This document shows positions 1 through 6,607 of a stretch of 7,924 nt of DNA, piece by piece (position 1 is the stretch's first letter; the number at the start of each line of letters is the position of its first letter). The stretch is taken from NCBI GenBank assembly GCA_001798105.1, contig MGRI01000042.1, forward strand, positions 1 through 7,924, given 5' to 3'. This stretch comes from Deltaproteobacteria bacterium RIFCSPHIGHO2_02_FULL_40_11. GTDB lineage: Bacteria; Bdellovibrionota; JACOXK01; 2-02-FULL-40-11. Both the position numbers and the translations under genes were made by a program. The notes beneath the pieces were generated by a model that was not told where the DNA came from, searched no databases, and saw only the letters and a list, made by a program, of their open reading frames with translations.

Positions 1-1
1 C

Positions 2-526
2 CCCGAGCCTGAGTTTGCTCGAGATATTGCCGTTATTTTAGATGCAGGCTATCAAGGGCTCTTTTTTGAAGTGCCTTTTTTATTGGGCATGTCTTTTTTA
101 ACCGAAAGGCGCATGCCGCCTGGACTCCCCCAAAGAGGGGTGATTTCCGATCCAACCACCGCCAAACGCTCTCGAACCTCCATTTTGGAATGGTATGGGC
201 AGCTCAATTACAAAAAATTTGGAATGCTCGGCGAATTTGCGTTTGGCTGGAATACGCCCGTTCGGGGTGATGAGTCTTTTGGTTTTTATGTAAAACCTTA
301 TTATGCCTTTCGGCCCAATTGGGATTTTGCTTTCCGTGCTGAGCTTTTTGGCCAAGAGCGTCTTCTCTTAGGAGAAAGCAGGTTTCGCATGGTGCTTTCT
401 TCCAAGTACCAATTTTCAAAATATGTTTCTTTAGAACCGATGTATCGTTTTAATCTGGAGTTTGGGAATCATATCGTAGATGAAAGAAATAACGATGCGA
501 TGCTTTTACTTTCGATGAAGTTCTAG
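2..526 (+). CDS. Outer-membrane beta-barrel-like protein, C-terminal part (5' end outside window)
   Basis: The reading frame is open from the left edge (first full codon at base 2) to a TAG at 524-526, so the gene begins upstream. A GTG at 71 could act as a start, but 23 open codons precede it and read as normal protein, so I treat it as internal. The visible ~174 residues are rich in aromatic residues, with alternating polar and hydrophobic stretches separated by charged turns (for example WYGQLNYKKFGMLGEFAFGW, then FGFYVKPYYAFRPNWDFAFR). It ends in a strand finishing with phenylalanine (LLLSMKF). A C-terminal amphipathic strand with terminal Phe is the usual signal of outer-membrane barrels recognised by the BAM machinery. 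I cannot name the family or substrate. The gene runs convergently into selD with 10 bp between stops and no convincing hairpin terminator. Confidence 0.6.
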   Translation, partial: PEPEFARDIAVILDAGYQGLFFEVPFLLGMSFLTERRMPPGLPQRGVISDPTTAKRSRTSILEWYGQLNYKKFGMLGEFAFGWNTPVRGDESFGFYVKPYYAFRPNWDFAFRAELFGQERLLLGESRFRMVLSSKYQFSKYVSLEPMYRFNLEFGNHIVDERNNDAMLLLSMKF

Positions 527-536
527 AAAAAATTTT

Positions 537-1601
537 TCAGAAAATAATAATTTTAGGTGTTGTGGAGGGAATTATGACTTCCCCCACAATTTCTGTATCC
601 GTATAGCCTACGGCTTTGAGTTCCTCTTTTAAGGCGGGGGCTTGATCGTGAGGAAGTGAAATGAAAAGTCCACCCGATGTTTGTGCATCAAAGATCAGCG
701 CTTCCTCTTCAGGCTTTAGCGGATTTTGAAATTCGATTTGTGCTTGCGTGTACAGACGATTGGTTTTGTCGGCCCCTGTGATACATTTTTTCCCTACAAA
801 ATAAAAAGCTTCTTCATAAATGGGAAGTTTTTTGAAATGAAGGTTAAAAGAAACCTGACTGGCATTGGCCATTTGCATGCTGTGGCCTGTTAAGCCAAAT
901 CCTGTAATATCTGTACAGGCATGAATGTCATAAGAAGCCATCACATCAACTGCTTTTTGGTTGAGCATCGCCATCCAATGGCAAACCTTTTGCAAGGTCT
1001 GCGCAGTTGCTTTTTTTCTTTTGATGGCCGTTGTGAGAATGCCTGTTCCAAGGGGTTTGGTTAAAAGTAAGCTATCCCCTGGCTTTGCGCCTTGGTTGGT
1101 ATAAATTTTTTCAGGATGAATGGTGCCAGTGATCGCCATGCCATATTTCAATTCTTTGTCTTGCACCGTATGGCCGCCTACAATTTCGCAGCCTGCTTCT
1201 TTTGCTTTTTGATGTCCCCCTTGTAGAATTTTTTCAAGAACCTCGTTTGGAAAATCTTTGGGGAAGGCGCAAATATTCAGTGCAGTAAGTGGCGTTCCCC
1301 CCATGGCATAAATATCGCTTAACGCATTGGCAGCCGAAATCTGTCCGTACATAAAAGGGTCGTCCACAATGGGGGTAAAAAAGTCGACGGTTTGAACCAA
1401 AGCCAGATCTTTTGAAAGCCGATAAACGCCGGCATCGTCGATGGTTTGGGTTCCCACCAAAACATTTTCATTTTGGGTGTGTTTTAAGGATTTTGTAATG
1501 GCTGCAAGTTGTGTGGGGCTAAACTTTGAAGCACAGCCTGCGCATTTTACCCGCTGTGTAAGATCCCAGGTTTTTTTACCAAAAAAAGAAGAAGTAAACA
1601 T
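537..1601 (-). CDS. selD: Selenide, water dikinase (selenophosphate synthetase)
   Basis: SelD makes selenophosphate from selenide and ATP, the selenium donor for selenocysteine-tRNA and for selenouridine in tRNA. From the chosen ATG the protein has 354 residues, close to the usual ~345. Near the N-terminus is the active-site segment CAGCASKFSP, with Cys23 and Lys26 aligning to the catalytic Cys17 and Lys20 of E. coli SelD. It is a cysteine form; there is no in-frame TGA. The ATP/Mg region follows: TIDDAGVY (Asp55, Asp56), TVDFFTPIVDDPF, AANALSDIYAMGG, VGGHTV (141-146), then LTKPLGTGILTTA, CTDITGFGLTGH and FDAQTSGGLFISLP. A GTG at 1661 would add 20 residues unlike SelD and lies upstream of a good promoter (1611-1639), so I prefer the ATG at 1599-1601. 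It is transcribed divergently from the HAMP gene. No selA, selB, tRNA-Sec or selenoprotein gene is visible here. Confidence 0.95.
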   Translation of the reverse strand: MFTSSFFGKKTWDLTQRVKCAGCASKFSPTQLAAITKSLKHTQNENVLVGTQTIDDAGVYRLSKDLALVQTVDFFTPIVDDPFMYGQISAANALSDIYAMGGTPLTALNICAFPKDFPNEVLEKILQGGHQKAKEAGCEIVGGHTVQDKELKYGMAITGTIHPEKIYTNQGAKPGDSLLLTKPLGTGILTTAIKRKKATAQTLQKVCHWMAMLNQKAVDVMASYDIHACTDITGFGLTGHSMQMANASQVSFNLHFKKLPIYEEAFYFVGKKCITGADKTNRLYTQAQIEFQNPLKPEEEALIFDAQTSGGLFISLPHDQAPALKEELKAVGYTDTEIVGEVIIPSTTPKIIIF

Positions 1602-1610
1602 GCCGGCCCA

Positions 1611-1639
1611 ACTGTATGCGGGGCTTTTTTTATTGTCAA
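1611..1639 (-). promoter_or_regulatory. Predicted sigma-70 promoter of selD
   Basis: On the minus strand a perfect -35 box TTGACA (1634-1639) is followed after exactly 17 bp by TACAGT (1611-1616, four of six consensus bases). The expected start of transcription is near 1604, only about 3 nt before the ATG of selD at 1601. No Shine-Dalgarno sequence precedes that ATG. The promoter supports the shorter SelD start and implies a nearly leaderless mRNA. This is a prediction from sequence only. Confidence 0.55.
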
Positions 1640-1662
1640 GCCAAGCGCAAGCTGTGTACACT
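1633..1662 (+). promoter_or_regulatory. Candidate promoter of the HAMP-domain gene
   Basis: TTGTCA (1633-1638, five of six -35 consensus bases) and TACACT (1657-1662, four of six -10 bases) are separated by 18 bp. Transcription would start near 1669, about 4 nt before the ATG at 1673, again with no ribosome-binding site. The -35 box is the reverse face of the selD -35 box, so the two promoters could compete for RNA polymerase. This is weaker than the selD and folD promoters. Confidence 0.35.
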
Positions 1663-1672
1663 GAATCTTAAG

Positions 1673-2323
1673 ATGGCAAAGTACTTTAAAAGAACAAAAT
1701 ATGTGATTGCCACACAGTTTCAACTGCGTTTTGCATTTTTACTCACTGGGGTAGGCGTGATTGTAACCGCCATTGTGGGCTATATTTTACATCGTGTTTT
1801 GGTGAAGACCCAAGGCCTTTTAATTTCAACCAATATTGCAACTTCTCCAGATGCCATTGATTTTTTAAGAGCGCAAGAAAGCTTATATACGTATGCCTTA
1901 ATGGGCACTTTTTTAGGGGTGACGGTGACTCTTTTGGTATTGGGGATTGTTATATCCCACAGGCTTGCAGGCCCTGTTTTTGCTATTGGCAGAAAAATGA
2001 GTGATTTGGCCCAGGGAAATTTTAATGCAACCCTTCAGCTTCGAAAGTCCGATGAATTTCAAGACCTGAAAGACAAATTTAATACCCTTGTGAAAGCACT
2101 TCAAAATCAAGTTCGTTCAGAACTCCTGAAGCTGGAAAGTATTACAGAAGATGTAAAGTCGGTTTTAGACCAAGTGCAAGAACCGAAAGAAATGCATGAT
2201 CATTTGCGCTCGGCCTATACAGAGCTCCAAGCTTTCTATAACTACAAAAAAAGCCTCATCGATTCTCAGGCAGATAAAACCTATAAGCCCAAAGAAACAT
2301 CTCAAGACGAAATTTTAGTTTGA
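1673..2323 (+). CDS. Small membrane protein with two TM segments and a HAMP domain, no output domain
   Basis: The protein has 216 residues from ATG 1673. A basic N-terminus (MAKYFKRTK) leads into TM1 (about residues 20-42). A short extracytoplasmic loop of ~30 residues follows, then TM2 (about 72-96). Next is a HAMP-like region (about 95-147) with SHRLAGPVFAIGRKMSDLAQGNF and a second helix around DEFQDLKDKFNTLVKAL. The C-terminal ~70 residues look helical and coiled-coil-like, ending in a polar tail. HAMP domains normally pass signals from membrane sensors to kinase, cyclase or methyl-accepting modules. None is present here, so the protein may act by contact with a partner or as a scaffold; its function is unknown. 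An ATG at 1616 would extend it by 19 residues but lacks a ribosome-binding site and spans the promoter. Its last 22 bp overlap the end of gcvPB on the other strand. Confidence 0.8.
   Translation: MAKYFKRTKYVIATQFQLRFAFLLTGVGVIVTAIVGYILHRVLVKTQGLLISTNIATSPDAIDFLRAQESLYTYALMGTFLGVTVTLLVLGIVISHRLAGPVFAIGRKMSDLAQGNFNATLQLRKSDEFQDLKDKFNTLVKALQNQVRSELLKLESITEDVKSVLDQVQEPKEMHDHLRSAYTELQAFYNYKKSLIDSQADKTYKPKETSQDEILV
2246..2271 (-). terminator. Weak candidate terminator of the folD-gcv operon, inside the HAMP gene
   Basis: On the minus strand, about 30 nt beyond the gcvPB stop, GCCT (2268-2271) and AGGC (2253-2256) can form a 4-bp stem around an 11-nt loop, followed directly by seven Ts (2246-2252). 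The stem is short and lies within coding sequence of the opposite gene, so it could be chance. It is nevertheless the only hairpin-plus-T-run I see after the operon. Confidence 0.25.
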
Positions 2324-3753
2324 TACTTTAAAATAAGTTGCCTGGCTGCTTTAACTTCATCGACCCTGGCGACCGGTGTGGTGTGGGGGGCTGTTTTTAC
2401 TTTTTGGGGATCTGTCTCGGCTTCTTTAGCAATGGCCAGCATAGCGTCACAAAAACGATCAATTTCTTCGGGGGGTTCTGTTTCTGTGGGTTCAATCATC
2501 ATCGCGCCTTGTACGATTAAGGGAAAATAAACAGTCGGCGGGTGAAACCCGTAATCCATCAGGCGTTTGGCGATATCGAGTGTTTTAACACCCGTTTGGC
2601 TTTGCTTTTTATCTGTAAAAACAACTTCGTGCATACACGGTTTATGGTCATAGGGCAGGTGATAGGCGGATTTGAGTTTTGTTTTAATGATATTGGCATT
2701 TAAGACAGCCATTTGGGAGGCTTTTAAGATGCCTTCTTTTCCCAGGGCGCACATATAGGTATAGGCGCGCACCAATACACCAAAATTTCCGTAAAACGCT
2801 TTGATGTGTCCAATGGATTTTGGAAACTCTTTCCAAATGAATTCATCTTTCTCTTTTTGAACACGAGGGGTTGGAAGATAGGGTTCTAGTTTTTGAACCA
2901 CACCTACGGGACCTGCTCCAGGACCGCCGCCTCCGTGTGGCGTTGAAAATGTTTTATGTAAATTAAATTGAATGACATCCACCCCCATTTTTGAAACCAA
3001 GGTATGGCCCATCAGCGCATTAAAATTGGCGCCATCACAATACAAAAAAGCATCTTTGGCATGGAGCAGCTTTGCAATTTCGCCAATATTTTCTTCAAAA
3101 AGTCCCAGGGTATTGGGATTGGTAATCATAATGGCGGCCGTGTCATCGGTTAAAAGTTTTTCAACATCTTTTGGATCTAAAATACCGTCTTTATTCGATG
3201 GAATTTTTTTAATTTCATAACCGCAAAGGGCAGCAGAGGCTGGATTGGTGCCATGGGCAGAGTCTGGAATTAAAACCGTGTTTTTGTTTAACCCGTGATC
3301 TTTGTGATACGCGCGAATCAGTCTTAAGCCTGTGTATTCGCCTTGCGCACCTGCAGCAGGAATGAGCGTAACGGCATGCATGCCAGAAAGTTCACACAGC
3401 CAGCGTTCGAGTTCATGAAAAATCTTTAAGGCGCCTTGGGTAAGTGACGTTGGTGCATACGGATGGAGATTTGCAAATCCTGGAAGACAGGCCATTTGGT
3501 CATTTATTTTGGGGTTATATTTCATGGTGCAAGACCCCAAGGGATAAAGCCCCTTTTCAATGCTAAAATTAGAGTGTGCAAGTGCCACATAATGACGAAT
3601 GACTTCCAATTCGCTGACTTGGGGAAGGCCCATGGGTTCTTTTCGTAAAAAAGTTTTTGGAATCGAAACGGGTTCTTCTTTTTGGTAAAGGTTGAACGCG
3701 GATCGACCTTCTGACGATTTTTCAAAAATTAATTTTCTTCGATAATCTTGCAT
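2302..3753 (-). CDS. gcvPB: Glycine dehydrogenase (decarboxylating) subunit 2
   Basis: This is the C-terminal half of the split P-protein, which with GcvPA uses pyridoxal phosphate to decarboxylate glycine and load the aminomethyl group onto lipoyl-GcvH. It acts in the cytoplasm. The 483 residues match the usual length of the family. The PLP-binding lysine is Lys267 in NLHKTFSTPHGGGGPG. Other conserved segments are YPLGSCTMKYNPK (70-82), DSAHGTNPASA (164-174), ITNPNTLGLFE (210-220) and the C-terminal region FHPPTVYFPLIVQGAMMIEPTE. The ATG at 3751-3753 lies inside the end of gcvPA (25-bp overlap) with a GAG-type ribosome-binding site a few bases upstream, which suggests translational coupling. 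It is the last gene of the operon, and its 3' end overlaps the HAMP gene tail to tail. Confidence 0.96.
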   Translation of the reverse strand: MQDYRRKLIFEKSSEGRSAFNLYQKEEPVSIPKTFLRKEPMGLPQVSELEVIRHYVALAHSNFSIEKGLYPLGSCTMKYNPKINDQMACLPGFANLHPYAPTSLTQGALKIFHELERWLCELSGMHAVTLIPAAGAQGEYTGLRLIRAYHKDHGLNKNTVLIPDSAHGTNPASAALCGYEIKKIPSNKDGILDPKDVEKLLTDDTAAIMITNPNTLGLFEENIGEIAKLLHAKDAFLYCDGANFNALMGHTLVSKMGVDVIQFNLHKTFSTPHGGGGPGAGPVGVVQKLEPYLPTPRVQKEKDEFIWKEFPKSIGHIKAFYGNFGVLVRAYTYMCALGKEGILKASQMAVLNANIIKTKLKSAYHLPYDHKPCMHEVVFTDKKQSQTGVKTLDIAKRLMDYGFHPPTVYFPLIVQGAMMIEPTETEPPEEIDRFCDAMLAIAKEAETDPQKVKTAPHTTPVARVDEVKAARQLILKYQTKISS

Positions 3754-5069
3754 AATTTCTCAATGTCTTCATTTGTGTTCATTTCTGTAACACAAATTAA
3801 TAAACTGTTTTTTAACTCCGGAAAGTCTTTTTCTAAAGGGTAGCCGCCTAAAATATTTTGGGCCTTTAATTTTTCAAGCATGTTTTGAACGCTCCCTTTG
3901 GTTTCAATGACAAATTCATTAAAAAAGGGCGATGTAAATTTTAATTTGGTATGTTTTGATAATTTTTTTGTAAGTTGAACGGCTTGCGTATGGTTCAATC
4001 TAGAAAGTGCTTTGAGTCCCATTTCCCCAAGCGTTGAAAGATAAATGGAAACACGTGTGGCCAGCAGGGCCTGATTGGTGCAAATGTTTGAAGTGGCCTT
4101 TTCTCGACGAATATGTTGTTCGCGGGTGGAAAGGGTGAGCGTAAATGCCCGTTTTCCATTTTGATCGACTGTTTCTCCCACCACGCGCCCTGGAATGGCA
4201 CGGACATATTTCATTTTGGTTGTGAAAAAACCCACAAAAGGGCCCCCATACGAAACTGCGTTTCCAAAAGATTGGGCTTCGCCAACCACAATGTCTGCAT
4301 TGAATTTCCCGGGCGGTTCTAAAAGAGCCAATGATAAGGGTTCTGTCACACAGACAATGAAAAGCGTTTGATGTTTTTCGCACAGCGTTTGAATAGACTT
4401 CAGATCTTCAATGCATCCAAAAAAATTCGGGGTTTGTACCAAAACGGCAAGTGTTTCATTGTTGAGTTTTGAAGACAGGGCTTCAAGATCAAGTTGTCCT
4501 GTGTGTGTGTTAAAATCTATGGATTCAAGTTCAATGTCTTGGGTTGCCATATAAGTTTGACACACTTTTTGATAGTCTGGATGAATGTTTTTAGGCATTA
4601 AAATTTTTGATTTTTGAGGACAAATTCGCTTTGCCATAAGGCAACTTTCTGCCAGTGCGGTGGCGCCATCGTACATACAGGCATTGGAAACCTCCATGCC
4701 GGTTAAATTTGCAATCATGGTTTGAAATTCAAAAATGCTTTGCAGGGTGCCCTGCGAAATTTCAGGTTGGTAGGGGGTATAGGCCGTTAAAAAATCGCCT
4801 TGGCTTGAAAGTGTATCGACAATGCTTGGAATAAAATGATGATACGCGCCAGCGCCTAAAAAATGGGTATAGCTTTGTGCTTTATTTTCTTTTGAAATCG
4901 AAGTGATGTGATTTTTTAAATCCATTTCACCTAAACCGGAGGGTAAATTCAGCGGGCGATCTACATGAAATGCCTTGGGAATGGATGTAAATAAATCTTG
5001 AATGGAAGATACCCCAATTTCTTTCAGTCTTTGTTCAATATCGTTGGGGGTGTGTGGAATGTATCGCAT
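3729..5069 (-). CDS. gcvPA: Glycine dehydrogenase (decarboxylating) subunit 1
   Basis: This is the N-terminal half of the split glycine cleavage P-protein, forming the active enzyme with GcvPB. At 446 residues it has the usual length. Family segments visible in order are: the N-terminal YIPHTPNDIEQRLKEIGV; FLGAGAYHHFIP (70-81); YTPYQPEISQGTLQSIFEFQ (97-116); NACMYDGATALAE (129-141); VGEAQSFGNAVSYGGPFVGFF; RAIPGRVVGET; and LSTREQHIRREKATSNICTNQ. The subunit does not carry the PLP lysine, which is in GcvPB. The ATG at 5067-5069 follows gcvH after 21 bp, with only a weak ribosome-binding site. Its last 25 bp contain the start of gcvPB, the usual order for this pair. Confidence 0.96.
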   Translation of the reverse strand: MRYIPHTPNDIEQRLKEIGVSSIQDLFTSIPKAFHVDRPLNLPSGLGEMDLKNHITSISKENKAQSYTHFLGAGAYHHFIPSIVDTLSSQGDFLTAYTPYQPEISQGTLQSIFEFQTMIANLTGMEVSNACMYDGATALAESCLMAKRICPQKSKILMPKNIHPDYQKVCQTYMATQDIELESIDFNTHTGQLDLEALSSKLNNETLAVLVQTPNFFGCIEDLKSIQTLCEKHQTLFIVCVTEPLSLALLEPPGKFNADIVVGEAQSFGNAVSYGGPFVGFFTTKMKYVRAIPGRVVGETVDQNGKRAFTLTLSTREQHIRREKATSNICTNQALLATRVSIYLSTLGEMGLKALSRLNHTQAVQLTKKLSKHTKLKFTSPFFNEFVIETKGSVQNMLEKLKAQNILGGYPLEKDFPELKNSLLICVTEMNTNEDIEKLCKIIEEN

Positions 5070-5090
5070 CGGGGCGGTCCAAAAATATTT

Positions 5091-5474
5091 TTAGCTTTCC
5101 TCACAAAACTTTTGATACATCGACGCATCCATTAAATCGTTGAGGGTTTCGTTTTCATTCATTTTTACATGGATCATCCAGCCGGCATCATAAGGATCTT
5201 GGTTGAGCATTTCAGGGGAATCTTTGAGTGTTTGGTTGATTTTAACGACTTCACCGCTTATCGGGGAATATAAGTCTGAAACTGCTTTTACAGATTCTAC
5301 TACCCCAAAGGCATGCCCTTTTTGAACAGGATCTCCAACATTGGGAAGCTCGATATAGACGATATCTCCCAATTGATCTTGCGCAAAATCTGTAATGCCA
5401 ACCGTCACAATTCCATTTTCATTTCTGGCCCATTCATGATCTTTTGTGTAACGTAAATCGTCTGGATATTTCAT
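5091..5474 (-). CDS. gcvH: Glycine cleavage system H protein (lipoyl carrier)
   Basis: GcvH is the mobile carrier of the glycine cleavage system. Its lipoyl arm takes the aminomethyl group from GcvPA/PB, presents it to GcvT and is reoxidised by the L protein. The protein has 127 residues, typical of the family. The lipoylation site is Lys63 in GVVESVKAVSDLYSP. Flanking family segments are YTKDHEWAR (9-17), VGITDFAQDQLGDIVYIELP (25-44) and the C-terminal NQDPYDAGWMIHVK (91-104). The ATG overlaps the gcvT stop as ATGA, and a strong AAGGAG lies 5 nt upstream. This is the best ribosome-binding site in the operon, which fits the need for an abundant carrier protein. Confidence 0.97.
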   Translation of the reverse strand: MKYPDDLRYTKDHEWARNENGIVTVGITDFAQDQLGDIVYIELPNVGDPVQKGHAFGVVESVKAVSDLYSPISGEVVKINQTLKDSPEMLNQDPYDAGWMIHVKMNENETLNDLMDASMYQKFCEES

Positions 5475-6607
5475 ATACGCTCCTTTTTTTTTCGATAAAA
5501 GGGTGGTTTCACAACTTTTGCTTTTATGTATCGATTTCTAATTTCAACCGTCAATAGATCCCCGCTTTCGCGGGGATGACATTCGCATTCGCGGGGATGA
5601 CACTCTCCCCCAAGTTTCACAACCCCCAACCCAATCCCTTTCATAAAAACCGGAGACAACGTACCACTGGTCACAGTACCGATCAACTCATTTTGGGAAG
5701 ATCGTAAGGGATATCCTTGCCTGGGAATGCCTTTTTCTAAGAGTTCAAATGCAATAAGCTTTTTGGTAAGCCCCATTTCTTTTTGTTGGAGGAGTGCTTC
5801 TTTCCCTATAAAATTTTCTTTATCGAGTTTTACAACCCAGTTGAGTCCCGCTTCAAGGGGTGTTGTTTTTTCATCAATTTCATGGCCATACAACGGAAAA
5901 CAAGCTTCTAAGCGAAGTGTATCTCTGGCTCCCAATCCACACGGTGTGATGCCATCTGTTTTGCCGCGTTCTAAAAGGGTTTGCCATACGACATGGCCTT
6001 TGTCGGCGGGTAAATAGAGTTCAAACCCATCTTCTCCCGTATAGCCGGTTCTAGAAATAATCATGGGGATGTCTAAGAGCTTTTCTTGGACATAACGATA
6101 GGTTTGAATCTTAGAAAGATCAAAGGGCGTTAATTTGGAAATTAAATCTTTGGCTTTTGGGCCTTGAACCGCAATTTGAACGTAGGCCGAAGACGTATTT
6201 TCGATTTTCACATTTTCATTTTTTTTATTTTCTAAAATCCAGGCAAAATCTTTTTCAATGTTTGAGGCATTGACGCACAGTAAAAAATGATCTTCTGTAA
6301 GTTTATAAATTAAAATATCATCCACAATGCCGCCTGTGGGAGTGCACATGACAGAATACTGGGCTTGGTGTCCAGGTTGAGACTTGGATACATCCTGGGT
6401 TACAATTTTTTGGACAAATTTTAGGGCATCTGGGCCATGAATTTCAATTTCGCCCATGTGGCTGACATCAAAGAGTCCAATGTTTTTGCGCGTATTGAGA
6501 TGCTCATCAATAATGCTGGTGTATTGAACGGGCATATGCCATCCCCCAAAATCAACCATTTTGGCATTTAAATTGAGATGATCTTGATGTAAGGGGGTTT
6601 GGTTCAT
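5471..6607 (-). CDS. gcvT: Glycine cleavage system T protein (aminomethyltransferase), with a repeat-encoded insert
   Basis: GcvT releases ammonia from aminomethylated GcvH and transfers the one-carbon unit to tetrahydrofolate, giving 5,10-methylene-THF. The 378 residues are slightly longer than the usual ~365. Conserved segments are MVDFGGWHMPVQY (17-29), GLFDVSHMGEIEI (44-56), the acidic pair Asp96-Asp97 in GGIVDDILI (the catalytic region), SRTGYTGEDGFELYLP (185-200), PCGLGARDTLRLEA (222-235) and the C-terminal IRNRYIKAKVVKPPFY. Between GLGVVKLGG and LLTVEIRNRY lies ECHPRECECHPRESGD (335-350). It is encoded by a GC-rich palindromic repeat with a tandem 21-bp duplication and has no counterpart in the E. 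coli protein. The insert falls in a likely loop between C-terminal strands, so the enzyme is probably still active. The ATG overlaps the folD stop as ATGA. Confidence 0.95.
   Translation of the reverse strand: MNQTPLHQDHLNLNAKMVDFGGWHMPVQYTSIIDEHLNTRKNIGLFDVSHMGEIEIHGPDALKFVQKIVTQDVSKSQPGHQAQYSVMCTPTGGIVDDILIYKLTEDHFLLCVNASNIEKDFAWILENKKNENVKIENTSSAYVQIAVQGPKAKDLISKLTPFDLSKIQTYRYVQEKLLDIPMIISRTGYTGEDGFELYLPADKGHVVWQTLLERGKTDGITPCGLGARDTLRLEACFPLYGHEIDEKTTPLEAGLNWVVKLDKENFIGKEALLQQKEMGLTKKLIAFELLEKGIPRQGYPLRSSQNELIGTVTSGTLSPVFMKGIGLGVVKLGGECHPRECECHPRESGDLLTVEIRNRYIKAKVVKPPFYRKKKERI
5480..5485 (-). promoter_or_regulatory. Strong ribosome-binding site of gcvH
   Basis: AAGGAG on the minus strand, 5 nt before the gcvH ATG and inside the 3' end of gcvT. 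It fixes the gcvH start and stands out because the other operon genes have weak or no Shine-Dalgarno sequences. Confidence 0.7.
5558..5605. repeat. GC-rich palindromic repeat with partial tandem copy, inside gcvT
   Basis: ATCCCCGC (5558-5565) and GCGGGGAT (5570-5577) form a perfect 8-bp stem with a 4-nt TTTC loop, followed by GAC. A second, degraded copy follows with a 21-bp period: the 15 bp TTCGCGGGGATGACA occurs at 5567-5581 and again at 5588-5602, and 18 of 21 positions match across the two units. The core resembles the family of dispersed palindromes with the pattern GTCAT(C/T)CCCGCGAAAGCGGG(G/A)AT known from many bacterial genomes (for example the neisserial dRS3 type). The period is a multiple of three and the insert keeps gcvT in frame. 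Confidence 0.8.

Noticed and set aside
527..540. A/T palindrome between the convergent stops of the outer-membrane gene and selD
   Set aside because: GAAAAA and TTTTTC are almost adjacent and pure A/T, so no stable hairpin with a loop can form; not a convincing terminator.
1606..1631. GCCC and GGGC followed by seven Ts on the plus strand, looking like a terminator
   Set aside because: The stem is only 4 bp with an 11-nt loop, lies between two divergent starts where a plus-strand terminator has no gene to serve, and the T-run is the A-rich spacer of the selD promoter.
1602..1661. Longer SelD from a GTG at 1661 (20 extra residues)
   Set aside because: The extra residues do not resemble SelD, the length becomes atypical, and a strong promoter with its -10 box lies inside this extension.
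1616..1672. Longer HAMP protein from an ATG at 1616
   Set aside because: There is no ribosome-binding site, the extension crosses the candidate promoter, and the ATG at 1673 gives a normal basic start before TM1.
4000..4383. Open frame of 127 codons on the minus strand
   Set aside because: It is an out-of-frame shadow of gcvPA, with no family resemblance and no ribosome-binding site.
5558..5605. Short CRISPR-like direct repeats
   Set aside because: There are only two units with a 21-bp period and no spacers between them, and they are translated as part of gcvT; this is a palindrome with a tandem duplication.
5727..6017. Open frame of 96 codons on the plus strand
   Set aside because: It lies entirely antisense to conserved gcvT coding sequence and shows no recognisable protein features.
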